A stretch of DNA of 64,000 nt from Ariolimax columbianus (Eukaryota; Mollusca; Gastropoda; Stylommatophora; Arionidae), in the NCBI GenBank assembly GCA_036924085.1, contig JAVGWX010000011.1, positions 22,765,739 through 22,829,738 of the forward strand. Reading direction: 5' to 3'. A model generated the notes under the pieces. It worked only from the letters and a program-made list of their open reading frames with translations. It had not been told where the DNA came from and did not search any database. The first letter of the stretch is position 1. Every line of letters begins with the position of its first letter. This document shows positions 11,207 to 21,545 of the stretch, piece by piece. The position numbers and the translations under genes are program-made.

Positions 11207-11563
11207 CAGCCTACTGTTTATTTAGGCATTCTGACTCAAGGAGAAATCCCTTTGAAACGTCACTATCAACAGCTAACTAAATAACGAAACTTGCATGTGT
11301 CAACTATCAGAGCAACTATAATAGCGTGTTCAAGAAACAAAGATGGAAATGCAGTTGGTTTCAAGGCAGGATTTTGTGAAAGGATCACTCTGAACAGTGA
11401 TTTGTTGTGTTTTGTACTGTGAATTTGTTTTTTTTCTCTGTGTGGAGCATGGGTTTATTATAAACCTTGACACAATATGAGTTCATTTATTTAGTCCGCG
11501 GTGGAATGTGACATTTCAAGGGGATTCCCTGTGAGCCAGACGGCCTATCGAAAGTAGGCCATG
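11207..11563 (+). mobile_element. MITE with ~70-bp terminal inverted repeats, copy 1
   Basis: The left end (CAGCCTACTGTTTATTTAGG through GAAATCCCTTTGAAACGTCA) is inverted at the right end (complement GGCCTACTTTCGATAGGCCG through ATCCCCTTGAAATGTCAC). The whole 357-bp unit recurs inverted at 39291-39650, with internal landmarks such as ACTATAATAGCGTGTTC and GACACAATATGAGTTCA. No coding capacity. TSD and superfamily not determined. Confidence 0.8.
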
Positions 11564-11647
11564 GTTGGTGTCAGCCAAAAATTAAAGAACGTCTCCGATT
11601 TTCTGTTTAAAACACAATAACGGGCGAATCAGTTGGACAGGTTCTGC

Positions 11648-11812
11648 CGAAGACGGATGTGTCGGACCGAAAGGTGCAAATATCGCAGTCAAACTGTAAA
11701 CTAGCGACACAACGCATTCCGTTCTCCGGACTACGTCCTGCTACTTGCAAAGCCCTGTTCAAGGCTTGGTAGTGTGAGATTGAGAACGGACATTGAAGAA
11801 GAGGAAGAAGAA
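11648..11812 (+). mobile_element. R350 copy c (3' half)
   Basis: Starts at CGAAGACGGATGTGTCGGAC, retains GTGCAAATATCGCAGTC and ACTACGTCCTGCTACTTGC, and ends GAACGGACATTGAAGAAGAG with a GAA tail. 5'-truncated. Confidence 0.82.
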
Positions 11813-12252
11813 GTAGGAGGACATGATGAGGGAGACGTTTGAGTTTCTTGTTTGATTCTAGATTGGTCACCGCCCATCTGTTTTTAAACTCACAATTAGT
11901 CGGTGTTTCTCTTTCGTTAGGCAATGTTTCTGCGTTGTAAAAATGTAGATGGCCTCTTGGATGGCATATTTCTAGAATTCTTCTTCGAAATGTTTTGTCT
12001 TTACCGCACACTAAAATACGGCGGCATGCAGCAGATAATGGCATCGTCAGCCGCCAGTTTTATAACCCTTTGATTTCAATGTCAAGGATTGGCTCTGGCC
12101 TCTAACAAAGACAACCAAGCTGAAGATAGCAACATATGAGTGCTTATGTATTTCTTTAATGTTTTCAGGTTTTTTATGAACGTTCAGTTGAAGAGGGGGG
12201 GGGGGGGGGGGGGGGGTGAGTCGTTTGGATATAAGTACATTTTTTATTGATC
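11813..12252. other. unassigned sequence with G22 run
   Basis: No gene recognised. It holds an uninterrupted G homopolymer of about 22 (12195-12216), capable of G-quadruplex formation, just before a tandem array. Confidence 0.55.
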
Positions 12253-12722
12253 GGTACAATAGTACTAGTATTATCAGTACAATACTACTGGTATTATCTG
12301 TACAATACTACTGGTATCAGTACAATACTACTGGTATTATCAGTACTTTCCACTGGTATCAGTACAATACTACTGGTATCAGTACAATCCCACTGGTATT
12401 ATTAGTACAATACTACTGGTATTATCAGTACAATACTACTGGTATTATCAGTACAATACTACTGGTATCAGTACAATACTATTGGTATTATCAGTACTTT
12501 CCACTGGTATCAGTACAATACTACTGGTATCAGTACAATCCCACTGGTATTATTAGTACAATACTACTGGTATTATCAGTACAATACTACTGGTATTATC
12601 AGTACAATACTACTGGTATCAGTACAATACTACTGGTATTAACAGTACAATACTACTGGTATTATCAGTACAATACTATTGGTATTATCAATACAATACT
12701 ACTGGTATCAGTACAATCTTAC
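12253..12722. repeat. 20/23-bp minisatellite
   Basis: Units alternate between CAGTACAATACTACTGGTAT (20 bp) and the same plus TAT (23 bp). A roughly 180-bp block containing ACTTTCCACTGGTATCAG occurs twice, so a higher-order duplication is present. It continues without a gap into the next array, whose first unit shares the AATCTTACTGA junction. Confidence 0.9.
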
Positions 12723-14240
12723 TGATATGAATGAACAGAATCTTACTGACATGAATGAACAAAATCTTACTGACATTTATCAACACAATGTTAATGACAT
12801 GAATGAACAAAATCATACTGACATGAATGAACAAAATCTTACTGACATGAATGAACAAAATCTTCCTTACATTTTTCAACATAATCTTAATGACATGAAT
12901 GAACAAAATCTTACAAATATGAACGAACAAAATCTTACTAACATGAATGAACAAAATCTTGACATGAATGAACAAAATCTTACTGATATGAATGAACAGA
13001 ATCTTACTGACATGAATGAACAAAATCTTACTGACATGAATGAACAAAATCTTACTGACATGAATGAACAAAATTTTACTGACATGAATGAACAAAATCT
13101 TACTGACATGAATGAACACAATCTTACTGACATGAATGAACAAAATCTTACTGACATGAATGAACAAAATCTTACTGACATGAATGAACACAATGTAACT
13201 GACATGAATGAACAAAATCTTACTGACAAATATCAACACAATCTTACTGACATGAATGAACAAAATCTTACTGACAAATATCAACAAAATCTTACTGACA
13301 TGAATGAACAAAATCTTACTGACATGAATGAACAAAATCTTACCGACATGAATGAACAAAATCTTACCGACATGAATGAACAAAATCTTACTGACATGAA
13401 TGAACAAAATCTTACTAACATGAATGAACAAAATCTTACCGACATGAATAAACAAAATCTTACTGACAAATATGAACAAAATCTTACTGACATGAATGAA
13501 CAAAATCTAACTCACATGAATGAACAAAATCTTACCGACAAGAATGAACAAAATCTTACCGACATGAATGAACAAAATCTTACTGACATGAATGAACAAA
13601 ATCTTACTGACAAATATGAACAAAATCTTACTGACAAAATATGAACAAAATCTTACTAACATGAATGAACAAAATTTTACTGACAAATATAAACAAAATC
13701 TTACTGAGAAATATGAACAAAATCTTACTGACAAATTTGAACAAAATCTTACTGACATAAATGAACAAAATCTTACTGACAAATATAAACAAATTCTTCC
13801 TGACAAATATGAACAAAATCTTCCTGACAAATATGAACAAAATCTTCCTGACAAATATTAACAAAATCTTCCTGACAAATATGAACAAAATCTTCCTGAC
13901 AAATATGAACAAAATCTTACTGACAAATATGAACAAAATCTTACTGACAAATATGAACAAAATCTTACTGACATAAATGAACAAAATCTTACTGACAAAT
14001 ATGAACAAAATCTTCCTGACAAATATGAACAAAATCTTACTGACAAATATGAACAAAATCTTACTGACATAAATGAACCAAATCTTACTGACAAATATGA
14101 ACAAAATCTTACTGACATAAATGAACAAAATCTTACTGACAAATATGAACAAAATCTTCCTGACAAATATGAACAAAATCTTACTGACAATTATGAACAA
14201 AATCTTCCTGACATTTATCAACACAATCTTACCGACATGT
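12723..14240. repeat. 24-bp array, ~63 copies, two subfamilies
   Basis: The unit is GACATGAATGAACAAAATCTTACT in two joined parts, GACATGAATGAACAAAATCT and TACT. Left of about 13,600 the variant is GACATGAATG; to the right GACAAATATG dominates. The 24-bp period keeps several frames open on both strands, including 12679-13644 with repeat LTDMNEQN. There is no signal peptide or unique-sequence domain, so I regard it as satellite DNA. Confidence 0.93.
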
Positions 14241-14653
14241 ATGAGTACACTGAAACTGCATGCCATTAACATAATGCGACTATTAGAGATGGACAGAATG
14301 TTACTAGAACATAAGATTAATATACGGTTCCCAGCAAATGACACCTGGCATTTAAAGCAAAAATGTTTACAGATATCTTTCAGAATTCCCGCCTTCGTTA
14401 TTGAATGTTACTGCTTTGCCATGTTTGTGAATTTTTTTGGGTTAGTTTTATTGCCTAGGACAAACCTATAAAACGTCAGCCCAATTTCACGTTGGGAGGG
14501 GCAATTCAATTGAATACGCAAGGTACGGGGCATGAATGTCTGTGTTGATCGGACATTGCTCAGAATGTCTCTCAGTTCATGCAATGATAGTTTGAGGCAA
14601 TGCCGATGGTCTGTGGGCATCTTGATAATTGGGAAGATGGAGATGTAGGGATA
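14241..14653. other. unassigned sequence
   Basis: Mixed DNA after the 24-bp array. No convincing exon or element motif. Confidence 0.45.
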
Positions 14654-14797
14654 TCTTCTTCTTCTTCTTCTTCTTCTTCTTCTTCTTCTTCTTCTTCTTC
14701 TTCTTCTTCTTCTTCTTCTTCTTCTTCTTCTTCTTCTTCTTCTTTTTCTTCTTCTTCTTCTTCTTCTTCTTCTTCTTCTTCTTCTTCTTCCTCTTCT
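14654..14797. repeat. (TTC)n/(GAA)n array, ~47 repeats
   Basis: Nearly pure (TTC)n with one TTTTTC interruption. Polypurine on the minus strand, hence triplex-prone. Elsewhere in the window such arrays are retroposon tails; here no R350 or LINE body is recognisable next to it, so the origin is open. Confidence 0.92.
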
Positions 14798-15065
14798 ACT
14801 TTGATCAACTGTTTCTGTACTTTTAGCCCGGTGAGGTTCACAAAGGGGACTGCGTTTCAGGTCTTCGCTGGGTCGCGCCCCTCCCCCCCCCCTCCCTCCC
14901 CCAAGCCTTTCGAGCACGTCCGATCCCCCATGCCAAACCGCCTCTCTTTGATCTCCATAAGCACTCATTCATTATATAGCCTGAACCAGTCACAGTATTC
15001 TTGAAGATTCCAGAGATCACGAACCAAAGTCAGCAGACGGCAACAGAATAAAACATCCAGGTTTT

Positions 15066-15316
15066 ACGTGAGTTTAAGAGACAGTAACTTAGCAACTCTG
15101 GACACGTGAGTTTAAGAGACAACCTAGCAACTCTGGACACTTGAGTTCAAGAGACAGTAACCTAGCAACTCTGGACACGTGAGTTTAAGAGACAACCTAG
15201 CAACTCTGGACACGTGAGTTTAAGAGACAACCTAGCAACTCTGGACACGTGAGTTTAAGAGACAACCTAGCAACTCTGGACACATAAGAGTCAGTAACCT
15301 AGCAACTCTGGACACG
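15066..15316. repeat. 35-40-bp minisatellite, ~7 copies
   Basis: Unit GTGAGTTTAAGAGACAACCT plus AGCAACTCTGGACAC; a variant carries an extra AGTAAC. It stops where the LINE-F RNase H remnant begins. Confidence 0.88.
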
Positions 15317-15985
15317 TGTGTACATATACGGATCGGTACGGAGAGCAAAGAAAGCGGAGGCAGTGGAATCTACATAGAAAACTACTCCATGATCTCTAGA
15401 TACCTGTACCAATTTCATAGCTGGACCAACATATGTGCGTACAGTAACTAAGTTGCTTATCAGTCAGAACTCAACTACAAGAACAGCGGGCATTCTAACA
15501 GATTCTATGAGCGTACTCCAAGCCATCTCAAGCCCCAAACAGGATCGACTCTAGGAGCGTACTCCAAGCCATGTCAAGCCCCAAACAGGATCGACTCTAG
15601 GAGCGTACTCCAAGCCATCTCAAGTCCCAAAACAAGATCGACTCTAGGAGCGTACTCCAAGCCATGTCAAGTCCCAAACAGGATCGACTCTTGGAGCGTA
15701 CTCCAAGCCATCTCAAGCCCCAAACAGAATCGACTCTAGGAGCGTACTCCAAGCCATCTCAAGTTCCAAACAAGATCGACTCTAGGAGCGTACTCCAAGC
15801 CATCTCAAGCCCCAAACAAGATCGACTCTAGGGGCGTATTCCAAGCCATCTCAAGCCCCAAACAAGATCGACTCACGTGAAATCAAATATAACATCGTGA
15901 TGCTGTTCCAGAAATGGGTCCTGGTTTCTGCTCGGATACTCCACAATCGCATGTGACAGTATCCAAACCATGGCACTAGTCTTCA
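15317..15985 (+). mobile_element. LINE-F RNase H remnant with internal array
   Basis: Opens with codons for YTD (first RNase H Asp) at about 15326, a one-base frame disruption, then ESKESGGSGIYI. Further on ILTDSMSVLQAISSPKQDRL carries the third catalytic Asp. After a 46-bp array (15504-15873) the coding sequence resumes as LTREIKYNIVMLFQKW. So the array sits inside the RNase H domain. Pseudogenised. Confidence 0.72.
15504..15873 (+). repeat. 46-bp array made of an RNase H segment, 8 copies
   Basis: Unit TCTAGGAGCGTACTCCAAGC plus CATCTCAAGCCCCAAACAGGATCGAC in parts, 46 bp, eight copies. The first copy is in frame with LINE-F and encodes SVLQAISSPKQDRL next to the catalytic LTD, showing where the unit came from. 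46 is not a multiple of three, so later copies are out of frame. Confidence 0.88.
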
Positions 15986-16431
15986 CTGCATAGCCACACA
16001 CGTCCTGAAATGTTTGAGACATTCAGACATTCTATTCACTCGTACCGTAACTAAACCTTACGTACCTTCCACACAAGGTGCAAATAAACAAGTTAAGGGA
16101 TTATATTCATTGCTGGTAGCATATCGTTTTGGCGTTACTAGACCTCACTTAAACAGAGAATGCTCGGCAATTGGATCTTGTTTAGCGCGTATCTTTTTCA
16201 TCTACTCACCTGTTCTGTGCGTGCACCCTGCCCGGGTAATGACTGTCTGGTGTTATTGGCAGATTAGTGGCCGTCAAATGGTTTTCTTGATTACAGAAGG
16301 GAGAAAGTTCATTGAGAGCAAGGTGAGCAAGGGGTTTACATGCTAGTCTCCTGTCCAAGGGGACACGAGTTCAAAACCTTGGTGAGGCATAGGCGTTTTA
16401 TTCTGTTGGATGTACAACTGAAACCTAGTCT
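15986..16431. other. unassigned sequence
   Basis: May include further decayed LINE-F (continuing from 15985), but no motif is clear. The 110-codon frame at 16014-16346 matches nothing I recognise. Confidence 0.4.
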
Positions 16432-16779
16432 CCGAGCTCATGAGCTGCAACGGTTAGCGACCCATAGCGGACTGCTAGCGTCAGGGCCAGCAAAACAGAG
16501 CTGCCAGGACCCTTCTACACCTCTACGCGGATATCCTGGATAACAGGCTGCATGCAACACAGTAGACCGGCTAAATAGAAGGGATCGAAGAGGGAATTCT
16601 AAACCGGTATTAAAAAATGCCACGCTGAAGTTGGATGTGTTGGACCGAAAGGTGCGAATGTCGCAGTCAAGCTGTAAACTACGGCACAACTCATTCCGTT
16701 CTCTGGAATACATTCTGCTCCTTGCAAAGCCCTTTTCAGGATTTGGTATGGCGAAATTGAGAAGGAACGAAGCCAAGCC
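16432..16779 (+). mobile_element. R350 copy d
   Basis: Slightly 5'-shortened copy (starts near GAGCTCATGAGCTGCAACGG) running to GGAACGAAGCCAAGCC. TSD AAACCTAGTCT (16421-16431) and AATCCTAGTCT (16780-16790), 10/11. The tail is the AGCCAA type, not GAA. Confidence 0.85.
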
Positions 16780-17049
16780 AATCCTAGTCTGCACACTGCC
16801 GGCAACAGAGGGCTTTATTCCTCGGCTCTATTTATTCTCTCAGTGGATGCCAGCAATTGGTGTAGCGCATGGTTTAGGCGGGCAAATCGAGCGCAAGCTT
16901 GGTTAGTAATCGCAACATACCAGGTTAAAGATCACTTCAAGTCCAGTTTTACTTGTAATGTCGGGGCTTTATCTCGGTATAACCACTTCTCCGCATACAG
17001 AAAAGATTGGGCAAAACTAGGGTACTGCAAACAAGTTATAGTGTAACAC

Positions 17050-17504
17050 ATTACAAACAGATAACACAGCCCCATTACAAATAGGTACACAGCCCTATTA
17101 CAAACAGATACACAGCCCCATTACAAACAGATACATATCCCTATTACAAACAGATACACAGCCTTTTACAAACAGATACACAGCCCCATTACAAACAGAT
17201 ACACAGCCCCATTACAAACAGATACACATCCCTATTACAAACAGATACACATCCCTATTACAAACAGATACACAACCCTATTACAAACACATACACAGCC
17301 CCATTACAAACAGATACACAGCCCCATTACAAACAGATACACAGCCCCATTACAAACAGATACACAGCCCCATTACAAACAGATACACAGCCCCATTACA
17401 AACAGATACACAGCCCCATTACAAACAGATACACAGCCCCATTACAAACAGATACACAGCCCCATTACAAACAGATACACAGCCCCATTACAAACAGATA
17501 CACA
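17050..17504. repeat. 23-bp minisatellite, ~20 copies
   Basis: Unit ATTACAAACAGATACACAGCCCC with CATCCCT variants in the middle. It stops at the LINE-E remnant and resumes for about two units at 18460-18505, so LINE-E is enclosed by the same repeat. Confidence 0.92.
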
Positions 17505-18447
17505 TTTACAAGTCAAATCCTATATGCCTGTCAACACAGACACTCGACACCCTCAGACATCACGGGATCAAGAACCAAGAGAGGGTCGTCATGGATGGCA
17601 CAGGCTGAGACAACAATCGGACATGTCCCTCCAGCTGAGACGATAGCAAAAGGGGATGAATGGGTCCACACTGGTGATAGAATGATAGAGTACCAGATAG
17701 TCATCATAACCTTAGGCAAGGAATGCGGAGAACGGAACAACGAGAGAGCAGAGCACGAGGTAAATCAGCTGATAACTGAGAACACCCAGGAGAGTGACGC
17801 TGTCATATACACCGACGGATCAGTCGTGCGCAGTGGGACATCAGGCTGGGGTTTCTAGGTTAGAGTGAGAAGAGAGGTTGTGGCTGAGTGCAGTAGGGCA
17901 TACGTGTCAACAACCTCCAGTATGAGAATGGAGATGGAAGCAGTGACCTCAGCACTGAAATGGATATCTGAGACTTCTATAACAAAGGCAGTCATCATGA
18001 CAGACGCGCAAGCCGTACTTCAGAAAGTACAGAAGGGATGGCTTAGGTACGAGTGGATAGCTGCTGTTGAGGCCTCAAACCTCCAGGCGCTGACCTGTTT
18101 CTACTGTCCAGCTCATGCCGGGGTTCAAGGCAATGAAAGAGCTGACATCTTGGCTTCACGGGCTCCCATCATTGGCACATTGGTGATGGACAGAAGTGAC
18201 ATTTTGAAATCAATCAGTGACCGCCTGCTGGATGAGGACACCGCAAAAGATGAAGCAGCAATCCACAGACTGCAAAGTTTCAACATTAAACGAGGTTCGA
18301 GCGGAGTGGGGCGATGAGAGGACAGCGCAGGAGTGTGTACAACCAGCGAGCTACAGGGACCATCAGCACCCATACCTTACTCCATTTGATGAGAGAGACT
18401 GAGCACCTATGGGTATGCCCGGAGTGCAGTGACGTCGATTCTTAGAA
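17505..18447 (+). mobile_element. LINE-E RNase H region, 5'-truncated
   Basis: Best copy of a LINE whose 3' region reads, in order, KRGSSWMAQAE, a linker with EYQIVIITLGKECG, an RNase H domain, MDRSDILKSISDRLLDEDTA, and (after a frame change) HLWVCPECSDVDS, a small Cys/His motif ending at a stop near 18447. A 23-bp minisatellite lies on both sides. Related remnants: 4.3, 38.4, 54.5-55.2 and 60.8 kb. Confidence 0.8.
17595..18317 (+). pseudogene. LINE-E RNase H coding remnant
   Basis: Non-LTR retrotransposon RNase H, which degrades the RNA strand of the RNA-cDNA hybrid. Catalytic positions are visible: Asp in AVIYTDGSVVRSG, Glu in MRMEMEAVTSAL, Asp in AVIMTDAQAVLQ, and the terminal CPAHAGVQGNERADILA. 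The frame is continuous except for one TAG at 17856-17858 between the first Asp and the Glu. It ends at 18317 in a frame that no longer matches the family, so a frameshift precedes the Cys/His motif. Not expected to be functional. Confidence 0.8.
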
Positions 18448-18690
18448 ACGGAAACAGAGCCCCATTACAAACATATACACAGTCCCATTACAAACAGATA
18501 CACACACGCATCCATACACTGACCAACACATCCACATTATAAACATACACACACGCATCCATACACTGACCAACACATCCACATTATAAACATACACACA
18601 CGCATCCATACACTGACCAACACATCCACATTATAAACATACACACACACTCATCCATACACTGACCAATACGCCCTGATATCGCCCAAA
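18448..18690. repeat. 23-bp remnant plus 47-bp repeat, ~3.5 copies
   Basis: Two more 23-bp units (CCCATTACAAACA-type), then a 47-bp unit, CACACACGCATCCATACACT followed by GACCAACACATCCACATTAT and AAACATA. A short tandem array beyond the LINE-E 3' end. Confidence 0.85.
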
Positions 18691-19202
18691 TGACTACGGT
18701 CTAGACTACAATAGTACGTGCCTGCGCCAATCCAGAAAGGCAAACCGTTAATGCAGTGTTGGGCGTTCATAGAGGCTGCAGCGAGGGCGACTCTTGGGAT
18801 CGTGTGTATCTGATCAGACAGTGGAGCAAAGAATACTTCAACTGTAACCTGCCAGACATATCGTAATGAGATTGTAGCGTGATACCAATCCCCTGGAAAC
18901 TTGTCAAGTAATCCGCCAGAGCGACAAAGGTCCGACTCGGTGAAAACACGATCACGGTTGATGGCAGAGTGCTACGCAGCAAGCAGACCAAATGGAGTGA
19001 TGTGGCGTGGTCGGCCGCGTGGGAGGTGCGGTATTTTCCCGTTTCTTGATATTGAGGAGCAGGTGTAAAAGCTGTTGAGCCGGACGTCATTAGAGTCGCG
19101 AACCACATTACTGAAGAAAAAGAGGCAACACCGATCCAGCGGTGAGGAAATGTTCTTTGAGTGGGATCTGTCGGGAGACCCCATTGTTAATAGCTCGGTC
19201 TC
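18691..19202. other. unassigned sequence
   Basis: Minus-strand frames of 113 and 87 codons (18767-19108, 18972-19235) have no motif I can name. Possibly decayed transposon coding sequence. Confidence 0.4.
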
Positions 19203-19214
19203 CCTAGCGCATTC

Positions 19215-19252
19215 TTCTTCTTCTTCTGCGTACACAGTCAGACAGTAACCAT
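19215..19252 (-). mobile_element. LINE-A micro-insertion, 38 bp
   Basis: Only the last ~25 bp of LINE-A (complement of GTTACTGTCTGACTG...CGCAG) plus four GAA tail repeats. It is flanked by a perfect 12-bp TSD, CCTAGCGCATTC (19203-19214 and 19253-19264). The TSD shows this is a complete, extremely 5'-truncated retrotransposition event, not a fragment left by deletion. Confidence 0.85.
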
Positions 19253-19264
19253 CCTAGCGCATTC

Positions 19265-19984
19265 CATGGATACGACTTTTATTGCGCATTTGGAAGACCC
19301 CAAACCGCTTCCGATCTCACTTTAAGATCTGCCTGTAAGACATTGTAGAAATGTTTGGCTACACAATATTTGTTGTTGTTGCTTAGATGTTTGCCTCACT
19401 AGTTTCTACTGGCGGAGGCGCGCCATTTTCCACCCCAGACCGTAGGTCCATTGGGCGATATCAGGACGCATAAACCAGTGCTTGGATGCATGTGTGCGTC
19501 TGTATGTACCTATGCTAGGTTTGTGCGCCCTCAGAAGCTAGCCCAACCAAAGTGCAATGGAAGGGCCTCACCATGAGGGCGCGTGTGAAAGTTGTGCTAG
19601 AGTATGACTGAAGGACAGAGTCAAATGAAACAGAGTGAGGTAAGAAGAGGGAGAAGGGGAAGAGTTGCCCCCAGGTGAAACCTCCGATGGGCTACACAAT
19701 AAAGAGAAGAAAAAAACAGCTATACACTCTCAGGTAGACGTGCAGCAACTATTGTTCATTCGTCTACCACGGCTGATGAAGACCACTCTCTCTCTCTGTT
19801 CGTCCAGTGTATTTAAACGTGTTTTATTAGTCTGGGTATAAAGGTGGCTGATAAGTCCAATGTAGATCTGAAAGAACTTGCAAAGTGTGCAGGAAACAGT
19901 TGCTTTATGTAAAGATTTTGTTTCACGGGTTTTCTAGCCTATTACTCCGCTGTTCATCTGCTACTTTGTGTTGTAGCTTACAGC
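19265..19984. other. unassigned sequence
   Basis: Mixed DNA with a plain promoter-like AT stretch and no recognisable coding. Nothing supported. Confidence 0.4.
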
Positions 19985-21545
19985 GAGGCTATTCTTCTTC
20001 CTCTTCTCTTGTTCACTTGGAGCATGTCTACATCTGCAAAGTTCTCTTGTATGAACCTCACTGTCTCCTGCCGCTTGGAGTATGTCTACATCTGCAAAGT
20101 TCTCTTGTATGAACCTCACTGTCTCCTGCCGCTTGAAGTATGTCTACATCTGCAAAGTTCTCTTGTATGAACCTCACTGTCTCCTGCCGCTTGGAGTATG
20201 TCTACATCTGCAAAGTTCTCTTGTATGAACCTCACTGTCTCCTGCCGCTTGGAGCATGTCTACATCTGCAAAGTTCTCTTATATGAACCGCACTGTCTCC
20301 GGCCGCTTGGAGTATGTCTACATCTGCAAAGTTCTCTTGTATGAACCTCACTGTCTCCTGCCGCGTGGAGTATGTCTACATCTGCAAAGTTCTCTTGTAT
20401 GAACCTCACTGTCTCCTGCCGCTTGGAGTATGTCTACATCTGCAAAGTTCTCTTGTATGAACCTCACTGTCTCCTGCCGCTTGGAGTATGTCTACATCTG
20501 CAAAGTTCTCTTGTATGAACCTCACTGTCTCCTGCCGCTTGGAGCATGTCTACATCTGCAAAGTTCTCTTATATGAACCGCACTGTCTCCGGCCGCTTGG
20601 AGTATGTCTACATCTGCAAAGTTCTCTTGTATGAACCTCACTGTCTCCTGCCGCTTGGAGTATGTCTACATCTGCAAAGTTCTCTTGTATGAACCTCACT
20701 GTCTCCTGCCGCTTGGAGTATGTCTACATCTGCAAAGTTCTCTTGTATGAACCTCACTGTCTCCTGCCGCTTGGAGCATGTCTACATCTGCAAAGTTCTC
20801 TTGTATGAACCTCACTGTCTCCTGCCGCTTTGAGTATGTCTACATCTGCAAAGTTCTCTTGTATGAACCTCACTGTCTCCTGCCGCTTGTAGTATGTCTA
20901 CATCTGCAAAGTTCTCTTGTATGAACCTCACTGTCTCCTGCCGCTTGTAGTATGTCTACATCTGCAAAGTTCTCTTGTATGAACCTCACTGTCTCCTGCC
21001 GCTTGGAGTATGTCTACATCTGCAAAGTTCTCTTGTATGAACCTCACTGTCTCCTGCCGCTTGGAGTATGTCTACATCTGCAAAGTTCTCTTGTATGAAC
21101 CTCACTATCTTCTGCAGTTCACACATAGGTCCATATAATTTGTCTTCCAGTATTGTTTCTCTTGGCTAGTATGTCCGCCTCAGCATCTCATACTCTAGAC
21201 AGTCCTGAAGTATGTGCTCCGTGGTCTGGGGTGCCTGTCCACATACAAGGTTTGAGCTGCCAATCCTAAATTTTGTATACATGTGACTTCGGAGTCGGTT
21301 GTGTCCTGTTCTGAGGCGAAAATGACAATCTGCTCTTGCCTACTTATATTATGATAGTCATCTTGTGTTTGTGTTGGGAGCTCTCTCATTGATTTAATTA
21401 TCTTTTTATTTTGATGGTATGTAACTGGTACATCTTGTTGCTCGTCTGCAGCACCTTCCCTCGCCAGTGTGACTGCTCTCTCATTTCCTGGTATTCCGCA
21501 CTGAGACTGTATCCACTAGACCGTGATTAAAGTATGGGGAGGAAA
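19985..21545 (-). mobile_element. LINE-B copy with 58-bp array at its 3' end
   Basis: Body 21113-21545 on the minus strand matches the LINE-B copies at 52.4-52.9 and 37.5-38.2 kb (RNase H end and following region, e.g. TQDDYHNISRQEQIVIF). Element order on the minus strand: body, 58-bp array (21112-20024), then a GAAGAGGAAGAAGAA tail (about 20016-19996). The array unit corresponds to the last codons of the element. Frameshifted and non-coding. Confidence 0.78.
20024..21112 (-). repeat. 58-bp array, ~19 copies, made of the LINE-B 3' end
   Basis: Unit contains TGTCTACATCTGCAAAGTTC, TCTTGTATGAACCTCACTGT and CTCCTGCCGCTTGGAGTA. On the minus strand it encodes LQETVRFIQENFADVD, matching the single-copy end of LINE-B at 52.4 kb (TCTGCAATCGTGTCTCTTGT on the plus strand). 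Copies are very similar; a two-base variant pair (ATATGAACCGC plus CCGGCCGC) recurs 240-250 bp apart, indicating a higher-order duplication of four to five units. Confidence 0.9.

Noticed and set aside
12679..13644. 321-codon protein with LTDMNEQN repeats
   Set aside because: 24-bp satellite; equally open in other frames and on the other strand, no unique domain, continuous with a non-coding array.
17050..17504. CRISPR-like regularly spaced repeats (also at 9.5, 20.0, 43.0 and 48.7 kb)
   Set aside because: Units are head-to-tail without unique spacers and no cas genes; tandem minisatellites in a eukaryotic genome.
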